From Chitinophaga fulva (GTDB lineage Bacteria > Bacteroidota > Bacteroidia > Chitinophagales > Chitinophagaceae), in contig NZ_JABBGC010000003.1 of assembly GCF_012927205.1 (NCBI RefSeq), positions 1,178,001 to 1,242,000 on the forward strand: DNA of 64,000 nt. Reading direction: 5' to 3'. The translations under genes and the position numbers were made by a program. The notes beneath the pieces are model-generated. The model was not told where the DNA came from. It searched no databases and saw nothing but the letters and a program-made list of their open reading frames with translations. Position 1 is the first letter of the stretch, and the number at the start of each line of letters is the position of its first letter. Positions 1-6,721 of this stretch are shown in pieces.

Positions 1-35
1 AACTGATCGTCCGCGAGTCCAGCTGATCTTTTCTC

Positions 36-82
36 TTTTCTATGGGAACATTCCCGTAGAAAGGGAATGTTCCCATAGAAAA
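36..82. repeat. Long perfect inverted repeat (20-bp stem, 7-nt loop)
   Basis: The arms at 36-55 and 63-82 are exact reverse complements and are separated by GTAGAAA. Neither side is followed by a T-run, so this is not a standard intrinsic terminator. It lies 90 bases upstream of the beta-helix gene. It could be a structured leader, a protein-binding palindrome, or the edge of an element outside the window. Confidence 0.8.
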
Positions 83-171
83 AACGTTGTGTATTTTTTG
101 CGGGTATGCGGTGAGGAAAGAATCTTTGACGTGATATGACCTTGTCAACTGCTCACCAAAATTATTCCCGT

Positions 172-2274
172 ATGAAAAAGATCAACATGTTATTCGCCCT
201 GTTGTTTGTTGGCACCCTGTCCCTATACGCGCAAACCGTCCCTGCACCTGCCACGCCGCTGAATGGCGGTACAGGCTACATGGCCCATCCGGGCTTTACC
301 TGGAGCGCTGTTGCAAACGCCGGCAGTTATGAGATCATGATCGCAGCTGATACCGGTTTTACCAACATCCTCGCACAACGTGCAGGCCTGCCCGTTACCC
401 GCTATGTACCGCTCAATCCACTCCCTGCCGGAAAACTTTACTGGCGGGTAAAAGCTGTCGATACTGCTGGCAGCAGCAGCTTATGGTCTACCCGTTTCAG
501 CTACACCGTTGCCACTCCCGCCAACGTATACACGGTACCGGACAACAGCACTTATGCACAGGTGAAAGCTATCCTGGACACCGCTGTCAAACATACGCCG
601 GCCATCGTGCAGTTTGCGGCCAATGGCCACTATGCCCTGGATCCCGGTGCCGCCGGCAGTTTTATGTACACCTACACCGGCATCAACGACCTGATCATTG
701 ACGGCAACCAGTCAGCTATTACCGTGATGAACCATCCGGAAACCGGTTTTCTGAACTTCCGCAATTCCAACCGTATTACCGTGAAAGGTTTTACCGTCGA
801 TTGGGACCCGCTACCCCATTCACTCCTGGACGTCATACAGGTAGATACCAGCAATCCGAATACGCTCAATGTGCGGGCGAGGCTGCGCAGCGTAGCAGGA
901 CAAACATCGCCCTACTACCCTGCCATCACCAATAATCCATCGTTCACCACACACTGGTCATGGGCTTACCTGTTGGACCCCGCGTACCCTGGTGCCGTAA
1001 AACCCGGTATCGGCAATGCTTTCGGCCTGGTACCCGGCGATGCTACGTATATTGCAGGCACCAATCCTGCGGAGTACAATATTGTACATCCCGGTTCCAC
1101 CTCCGGCAAATATTTCGCCGCAGGCGATATCCTCACCATCCTGTGCCGCACCAATATGGGCTCGTTTATCAGCACTACCAACTGCACCGATCTCACCTTC
1201 AGCAACATCACGAACTACGCCAGCCCGATGGGATGTTACTATGCCTTTGATGGCGGAGATATGAAGGTGCTCAATTGTCATTCCGCCTTAAAGGACAATA
1301 CCCGCTTTGTATCGGCCAATGCCGACGGCGTGCATTGCCGCGGCAATACCATCGGTCCGTGGGTGGAAAATTCTTCGTTTACTGGTAATGGTGATGACGG
1401 CGTAGCACTCTATAACAAAGGCATGGTGATCACTGCTAAAAACGCTACCAACAGTCTCACCGTAAAGAGCGATTACATGAACTTCAAAACAGGTGACCGC
1501 TTCGATATCTATATTCCGAAAACAGGTTATATCATCTCCCAAAACTTCACGGTCACCAGTGTACAACCCAATACGGGGCAGGGCACCTTTACCATACAGT
1601 TCACTCCCGCTATAGCCGACAGCAGCTACGCTACCATTACGGATGTGAATTTATCTGACCAGCAACAGAATGCACAGTTGTACAACAGCACCCGCCGCAA
1701 CGAACAGTTTTATGTGTATAACAACCAGTTCACCGTCCGCGGCCGCGGCGTGATCCTGCGTTCCGCCAATGGTGCGGTAGACAGCAACCGCTTGTTCAAC
1801 TGTTCCTCTCCCGCCGTAGCATTGTACAACGAAGCTGCGCAATGGCTCAACGGCCTGTACAACAGCAGGGTAAGTATTTTGCGCAATAACATCCGCGACT
1901 GTGCCTATGACAACCTGGGGATAGATGAAGGCGCTATTACCGTGAAGTTTAAGAAGATCGTTTTACAGGGCAGCCGTTATGTAGATGCCATCGCACCTTC
2001 CCGGCCACACAACAGCATCCTGATCAATGATAATACAATAGAGAACTTTGCCCAGCACGGCATTACCTTATTCAATGCCACAGGCAGCAAGGTGGGGAAT
2101 AACATCTTCACCAGCAATGCCAGCGGGTTTATTCAACCCGGTGCACATTATGGTATCTATCTTAATACTACAGACAGCTGTACTATCAGCCGGAATAATT
2201 TCACCGGGGAAACGCGGCCGTTGACAGCCGTGATACAACAAACCAATTCCACCAATGTGGTGGTGATACCCTGA
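172..2274 (+). CDS. Secreted right-handed beta-helix protein with N-terminal FN3-like domain
   Basis: The start is placed at 172 because the protein then begins MKKINMLFALLFVG, a clean signal peptide ending at YAQ; an in-frame ATG at 136 would only add a polar tail before it. Residues from about 25 to 115 resemble a fibronectin type III-like fold (TWSAVANAGSYEIMIA, YWRVKAVD). The rest is rich in short Asn/Gly-containing turns (NSNRITVKGF, NNIRDCAYDN, NDNTIENF) typical of parallel beta-helix (pectate lyase-like) proteins. Such proteins usually bind or cleave polysaccharides outside the cell. I see no diagnostic catalytic triad, so lyase or hydrolase activity is inference. No operon partner is evident. 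Confidence 0.8.
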   Translation: MKKINMLFALLFVGTLSLYAQTVPAPATPLNGGTGYMAHPGFTWSAVANAGSYEIMIAADTGFTNILAQRAGLPVTRYVPLNPLPAGKLYWRVKAVDTAGSSSLWSTRFSYTVATPANVYTVPDNSTYAQVKAILDTAVKHTPAIVQFAANGHYALDPGAAGSFMYTYTGINDLIIDGNQSAITVMNHPETGFLNFRNSNRITVKGFTVDWDPLPHSLLDVIQVDTSNPNTLNVRARLRSVAGQTSPYYPAITNNPSFTTHWSWAYLLDPAYPGAVKPGIGNAFGLVPGDATYIAGTNPAEYNIVHPGSTSGKYFAAGDILTILCRTNMGSFISTTNCTDLTFSNITNYASPMGCYYAFDGGDMKVLNCHSALKDNTRFVSANADGVHCRGNTIGPWVENSSFTGNGDDGVALYNKGMVITAKNATNSLTVKSDYMNFKTGDRFDIYIPKTGYIISQNFTVTSVQPNTGQGTFTIQFTPAIADSSYATITDVNLSDQQQNAQLYNSTRRNEQFYVYNNQFTVRGRGVILRSANGAVDSNRLFNCSSPAVALYNEAAQWLNGLYNSRVSILRNNIRDCAYDNLGIDEGAITVKFKKIVLQGSRYVDAIAPSRPHNSILINDNTIENFAQHGITLFNATGSKVGNNIFTSNASGFIQPGAHYGIYLNTTDSCTISRNNFTGETRPLTAVIQQTNSTNVVVIP

Positions 2275-2278
2275 TCGA

Positions 2279-2310
2279 TTTGAACCCCAGGCTCACGCCC
2301 GGGGTTCAAA
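2279..2310 (+). terminator. Hairpin after the beta-helix gene
   Basis: TTTGAACCCC (2279-2288) pairs with GGGGTTCAAA (2301-2310) just after the stop codon at 2274. A second small hairpin, CTGCATT-CA-AATGCAG, follows at about 2323-2338. The region separates two convergent genes. No strong T-run follows, so efficiency is uncertain. Confidence 0.6.
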
Positions 2311-2362
2311 TATCGGATGCCCCTGCATTCAAATGCAGCGTTCAAAACATTTCGCATTTTTA

Positions 2363-2827
2363 TTATTTAGCCCGCTGCCGTTGCAGATAATCATACAGCA
2401 ACCCGATCATATAAGTCCATCCTTCTTCGGTACGGTCTGCATACTCAGACCATTTGAGGTCCATATCATGTTCCAGCTGTAACAGGCAACCGGTGGCCGT
2501 AGGGGTAATACGGACCACTACCACGCTTTCATCTCCCGGTTCCTGGTCCACCCCCCACGTGAATACCAGCAGGGAAGGGCGTTTCACTTCCAGGTAAGCG
2601 CCGATGTGATTTAGGATATCGTTGCCTCTTTTCACCTGGTAACTGAAGCGGCCGCCCGGGCGCGGGTCGTTGGTGAGGTTCAGGATTTCTTCATTGCGCA
2701 CCAAAGGGCCAAACATCCAGTGGCTGAGCATGTCCACGTTTAGCCATGCATCGAAAATGGTTTCAGCAGGCTCGTCAAAAGTCTTTTCCACCTGAACAAA
2801 AACGCGTTTATCGGTTACTTTTTTCAT
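2363..2827 (-). CDS. SRPBCC / AHSA1-family protein
   Basis: This 154-residue protein matches the activator-of-Hsp90-ATPase-like (AHSA1) branch of the START/SRPBCC fold: an N-terminal strand (VFVQVEKTFDEPAETIFDAWLNVDMLSHWMFGP), a central PGGRFSYQ motif, and a C-terminal helix starting GWTYMIGLLYDYL. The fold forms a hydrophobic cavity, but the ligand is unknown in most bacterial members. It is read just downstream of an ArsR-type repressor with a 10-base gap. ArsR plus AHSA1 is a common pair in which the regulator controls the lipocalin-like partner. No signal peptide, so cytoplasmic. Confidence 0.88.
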   Translation of the reverse strand: MKKVTDKRVFVQVEKTFDEPAETIFDAWLNVDMLSHWMFGPLVRNEEILNLTNDPRPGGRFSYQVKRGNDILNHIGAYLEVKRPSLLVFTWGVDQEPGDESVVVVRITPTATGCLLQLEHDMDLKWSEYADRTEEGWTYMIGLLYDYLQRQRAK

Positions 2828-2837
2828 ATGGTTAAGC

Positions 2838-3164
2838 TTATTTTTTTCTGATACGTTGTTTTTTCAGGAATTCATCCAAAGCGTCGAGGCTGTCGGCCCA
2901 GAAGGCCTTGTATGTCTTCATCCATGTTTCCACTTCGCTTAATGGTCCAGGGTTGGCGATACAATAGCGTTCCCTTCCTTCCTGTTTGATGATCACCATA
3001 CCGCATTCCGTTAATACTTTGATATGCCGGGAGATGGCCGGGCGGCTGATATCAAACTGATCAGCCACGGTGTTCAGGTTCATCTTTTTGCCTGCCAGCA
3101 TATGCAGGATGGCGCGTCGTGTGGGATCGGCAATAGCGTGAAAAACATCTCTTCTCGTCTCCAT
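2838..3164 (-). CDS. ArsR-family winged-helix transcriptional repressor
   Basis: The start is set at 3164 (METRRDVFHAIADPTRRAIL), the normal N-terminus of this family; the longer reading to 3215 would run through the operator palindromes. The winged helix spans residues 5-85, with a recognition helix around DISRPAISRHIKVL and a wing at EGRERYCI. The CxC-type metal site of classical ArsR/SmtB is absent, as in the SdpR-like group that pairs with AHSA1 proteins. It is the first gene of a two-gene operon with the AHSA1 protein and is probably autoregulated through the two palindromes upstream. Confidence 0.9.
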   Translation of the reverse strand: METRRDVFHAIADPTRRAILHMLAGKKMNLNTVADQFDISRPAISRHIKVLTECGMVIIKQEGRERYCIANPGPLSEVETWMKTYKAFWADSLDALDEFLKKQRIRKK

Positions 3165-3167
3165 AAC

Positions 3168-3212
3168 TTGTAACAATCTTGTTACAAATATATACGTAAC
3201 AACATTGTTACG
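3168..3212. promoter_or_regulatory. Double palindromic operator of the ArsR gene
   Basis: TTGTAACA-ATCT-TGTTACAA (3168-3187) and CGTAACAA-CA-TTGTTACG (3195-3212) are two near-identical palindromes built on the half-site GTAACAA. They lie immediately upstream of the repressor start at 3164, where a bound dimer would block transcription. Assignment to the ArsR protein is inferred from position. Confidence 0.7.
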
Positions 3213-3215
3213 CAA

Positions 3216-3706
3216 ATCTGTTTTCCGCGCATCTTATTAACCACATGACGAGCGATAAAGAGATCACCGCATCTGCTATGTCCCCGGAATATGCTGAGCA
3301 CAAAAAACAGGTCTGCCATCAGAATAAAAGTATTTTTCACGCAAAGATTAGATATTCTAAAATGTAATATGTTTATTTTTTAATATCTCTAAAATCCGCC
3401 ACCATAGCGGAGTGATTGTTAACGTCCTTAGATTGGCATAGATTATGCATACTTTTGCAAAACAAGAGTAGTTCGAACCTCAGCTCTGTTAAAATTTGCC
3501 ATCTTTTTATTGAGTTAACCGCTAGTTATTATTATAGAGCACTCTTGATCCCTTAGACGGAAGGATAAAGCACTTCTTTTTATTTAATGTATTTATTCAC
3601 AACGATATTGCATGTAGACGGCCCGTGCAATAAGATATGTTAGTTGTCATGCGATTAATTTAAAGAGGGTATTATCGATTATTCAATCAGTCAAAAAACA
3701 TTACTT
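3216..3706. other. AT-rich intergenic region before the response regulator
   Basis: No coding potential is seen in these 491 bases. A good Bacteroidota -7 element, TACTTTTG, occurs at 3450-3457, about 250 bases upstream of the response regulator; I do not see a well-spaced -33 element for it. The region probably carries the promoter and a long 5' leader of the downstream operon. Confidence 0.5.
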
Positions 3707-4087
3707 ATGTATAGTATTCTCTTAGTGGAAGACGATGAATTTGTTTGTAAAGCAATAGAAATTATTTTAAGGAAACAGGACTATATCATCAGCATCGCCA
3801 AAAACGGACAGGACGCTATGCAGTATCTGCAAAAGTCAAAATTTGATCTGGTTATTACGGACCTGATGTTGCCCTACGCCAATGGAATGGAGCTGGTCAG
3901 CAAAATGCGCAACGAGCTTCATTTAGACGTCCCCATTCTTGTTTTGTCTGCCGTTACACATGAAAAAACCATCACAGAAGGTTTTGATATTGGTGTGGAT
4001 GATTATCTGAAGAAACCATTTAATCCATCAGAACTGGCTTCGAGAGTAAAACGCCTGATTCAGCAGAAAGAAAAAAATACCATCTGA
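3707..4087 (+). CDS. Stand-alone response regulator receiver protein
   Basis: This 126-residue protein is a single CheY-like receiver domain. The acidic pocket is E8/D9/D10, the phospho-acceptor is D52 (VITDLML), the switch residue is S81 and the conserved lysine is K103 (LKKPF). It has no output domain and ends soon after the last helix, so it must act by protein-protein contact. No histidine kinase is nearby. It sits 29 bases before a polysaccharide-synthesis operon in the same direction, which suggests that it gates synthesis or export. Confidence 0.92.
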   Translation: MYSILLVEDDEFVCKAIEIILRKQDYIISIAKNGQDAMQYLQKSKFDLVITDLMLPYANGMELVSKMRNELHLDVPILVLSAVTHEKTITEGFDIGVDDYLKKPFNPSELASRVKRLIQQKEKNTI

Positions 4088-4116
4088 TCCCATAACATAA
4101 TCATCAATTATCAATA

Positions 4117-5265
4117 ATGAATTTTATGACGTCGTTCCGCCAGTGGCTGGAGGATCTGATATACTATTTTGCCTACTTTCCGCTGGTAATACAAATTGCT
4201 ATCATCGTGAGCGTGCTGGCCGTGGCCGGTACGGCCCTGGCGTATATATACATGATCTTCTTCCGTTGGCAGAAAGAAAGGCGGGCGAAAAAAGAAATAC
4301 CCCTGCGCGAGAAAGGCAACGAATTATTGTTGGAACATATCATTTACAAATCGGTGGGCGACCCGGATACCCCGGTGGCATTGCCACTGGAGGCATTTAA
4401 GTCACTCCCGCTCGATCAAAAATGGGCTGCTGACGTATTTAAAAGTCAACTACTGGAATACCGCCAGAACTTCACCGGCGATATTCCGCTCTTGCTCCGT
4501 CAGCTTTACCTCGACCTGGGACTGCACCGGGAAGCCGCCGCTGCATTAAAATCCGGCCGCCGCAAAAAAGTGATCAGCGCCCTCGTGGAATTATCCGGTA
4601 TGGGCGTACTGCTGGAAACAGCGCATGTACTGTCACTCACACAGAGCCGCGATCAGTACATCCGGGAAATGGCACGCTGCTACTGGGTACAATGCTCCCC
4701 TGATGCGCCCTTTGAGTTTTTCAGTCACGTAAAAGAACCATTGCTGGCCTGGGAACAGTTTGAACTGTTCCGGATTATTTCCCTTCGGAAAGACATCCCC
4801 ATGCCGTCTTTTGCCCAATGGATCGAACCACAGTACCATCCAACTGTTATTTCATTGTGTCTCAAACTGGCTGCATACTTTCAGCAACCGGAAGCAATTC
4901 CGGCCATGATTAAAATGCTGGACACTCCCGACGAACAACTGCGGGCACTCACCATCAATAACCTCGGCAAACTGATGGCACTGGAAGCAGAACCAATACT
5001 GGTGAAGATGTATCCGCAACAACCAGACAACTGCAAACTGGAAATACTGAAAGCACTGGGCCGTATCGGCTCCGGCGACTTCATCAGTTTCCTGCAACAG
5101 GAACTGGAACATACGGAAGATTTTCTGCTGATGAAACATGCCGCACATTCTATTGTAGCCCACAAAGCACTCGCCAGTAACCTGGTAGCCCGGTTACAGC
5201 ATTCGCTCACCGGGACCAGGCAGCAGGTGCTGCAACACAGTCTGAACCCCCTGATTAAATATTAA
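4117..5265 (+). CDS. HEAT-repeat protein with one N-terminal membrane segment
   Basis: The protein has 382 residues. A hydrophobic segment at about 23-50 (VIQIAIIVSVLAVAGTALAY) is followed by a basic stop-transfer sequence (RWQKERRAKK), leaving a long cytoplasmic tail. The C-terminal 150 residues contain HEAT-like helical pairs (AIPAMIKMLDTPDEQLRALTINNLGKL; CKLEILKALGRIGSGDFISFLQQEL). HEAT repeats serve as protein-binding scaffolds. It lies between a response regulator and a GT2 synthase (2-base gap), so it may link the phosphorylated regulator to the synthase; that is inference. No enzymatic motif is seen. Confidence 0.75.
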   Translation: MNFMTSFRQWLEDLIYYFAYFPLVIQIAIIVSVLAVAGTALAYIYMIFFRWQKERRAKKEIPLREKGNELLLEHIIYKSVGDPDTPVALPLEAFKSLPLDQKWAADVFKSQLLEYRQNFTGDIPLLLRQLYLDLGLHREAAAALKSGRRKKVISALVELSGMGVLLETAHVLSLTQSRDQYIREMARCYWVQCSPDAPFEFFSHVKEPLLAWEQFELFRIISLRKDIPMPSFAQWIEPQYHPTVISLCLKLAAYFQQPEAIPAMIKMLDTPDEQLRALTINNLGKLMALEAEPILVKMYPQQPDNCKLEILKALGRIGSGDFISFLQQELEHTEDFLLMKHAAHSIVAHKALASNLVARLQHSLTGTRQQVLQHSLNPLIKY

Positions 5266-5267
5266 TA

Positions 5268-6716
5268 ATGTATTCTGCGATACTTAAACATGTTACGGAT
5301 TTTTACGAAAGCGCCATATTCGTTTATTGCGCCGGACTATTCCTGTTCTACATTCTGCTGGCAGTACTGTCACTGATAGCCATCCGCCGCAGTCTGTGGA
5401 AAAATAAAATAAGAGGCCAGCAAATGCTGGTGGCCTCTCCCCTCACGCCCGGCATCTCCGTGATTGCACCGGCCTATAACGAAGGCGTGACCATCATCGC
5501 CAACGTACGGTCCCTGCTGGCGCTGAACTATCCCCGGTTTGAGGTAGTCATCGTGAACGATGGCAGTAAAGACGATACCCTGCAAAAACTGATCGATGAA
5601 TTTGAACTGACGGAAGTGAATTTCGCTTACCGCCAGCAAATCCCCTGTCAGGAAGTAAAGCGTTTCTTTAAATCTTCCAACCCCGCCTATTCCAAATTAC
5701 TGGTATTGGATAAAGTCAATGGTAAAAGCAAAGCCGATGCGGTGAATGCCGGCATCAACGCTTCTTCCTTCGACTACTTCCTGAATACGGACGTGGACTG
5801 TATCCTCGCCAGCGATACTTTGCTGAAACTGATCAAACCTTTCATGGATGATTCGGAAAGAGTGATTGCCACCGGCGCACCTTTACGTGCAGCCAACTCC
5901 TGCGATGTGGAAGCTGGCGTGATCACCCGTGTACGCGTGCCCAGAGCACTGCTGCCACGCTTCCAGGAAATGGAATATATCCGTTCCTATCTGCTCGGTA
6001 AAATGGGCTGGACATTCATCAACGCGGTACCTAACGTGTCCGGCGGCCTTGGTCTGTTTGATAAAGACATCGTGATCAAATCCGGCGGCTACGACCCCGC
6101 CTCTTTCGGGGAAGACATGGACATGGTGGTGCGCATGTGCAGGTACATGTGCGAACAAGACCTGCCCTACCGCATTCATTATATCCCGGAAACACTTTGC
6201 TGGACGGAAGTTCCCGCTACCTACAAAGTATTCTTCCGTCAACGGGTACGCTGGGCCAGAGGTCTTGCACAGATATTCAGCAAACACAGAAAAGTATTGT
6301 TCAACCCGAAATACAAAAAATTAGGGTTGATCATCTTCCCCTATAACTTTTTCTTTGAACTGCTGGCCCCATTGATCGAGTTCGCCGGCATTATCTACTA
6401 CATCTATATCATTGTCAACCACCTGATCAACTGGGATTATGCGATCATCCTCCTGGTGTTCATCTATACTTTTTCCATATTGATCACCTCCCTTTCTATG
6501 TTGTGGGACCAGTTGATCTTCCGTTATTATAAAAGCTGGAAAGAAGTATGGCAGCTTTGTATCCTCTCACTGGCAGAGCCTTTCGTCTATCACCCGATTG
6601 TGCTTTTCTCCGCCATCAGAGGTTACTTCAATCAGCTCACCGGCAGGAAACATACCTGGGGAAATATGCAACGGCAAGGATTCAATCAATCTTCAAACAT
6701 TCAAAAAACTATTTAA
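5268..6716 (+). CDS. Membrane processive glycosyltransferase, GT2 family
   Basis: This 482-residue protein has the layout of PgaC/BcsA-like synthases: one N-terminal membrane helix, a cytoplasmic GT-A domain, and about four C-terminal helices. Visible motifs are VIVNDGSKDDT for nucleotide binding, the DxD motif in LNTDVDC, the acidic catalytic segment GEDMDMV, and RQRVRWARG matching the QxxRW motif of processive synthases. It probably polymerises a beta-linked polysaccharide from a UDP-sugar and extrudes it through the inner membrane; the sugar cannot be read from sequence. No PilZ domain is seen, so c-di-GMP control is not indicated. The TPR/YaiO partner starts 5 bases later. Confidence 0.9.
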   Translation: MYSAILKHVTDFYESAIFVYCAGLFLFYILLAVLSLIAIRRSLWKNKIRGQQMLVASPLTPGISVIAPAYNEGVTIIANVRSLLALNYPRFEVVIVNDGSKDDTLQKLIDEFELTEVNFAYRQQIPCQEVKRFFKSSNPAYSKLLVLDKVNGKSKADAVNAGINASSFDYFLNTDVDCILASDTLLKLIKPFMDDSERVIATGAPLRAANSCDVEAGVITRVRVPRALLPRFQEMEYIRSYLLGKMGWTFINAVPNVSGGLGLFDKDIVIKSGGYDPASFGEDMDMVVRMCRYMCEQDLPYRIHYIPETLCWTEVPATYKVFFRQRVRWARGLAQIFSKHRKVLFNPKYKKLGLIIFPYNFFFELLAPLIEFAGIIYYIYIIVNHLINWDYAIILLVFIYTFSILITSLSMLWDQLIFRYYKSWKEVWQLCILSLAEPFVYHPIVLFSAIRGYFNQLTGRKHTWGNMQRQGFNQSSNIQKTI

Positions 6717-6721
6717 AGATC

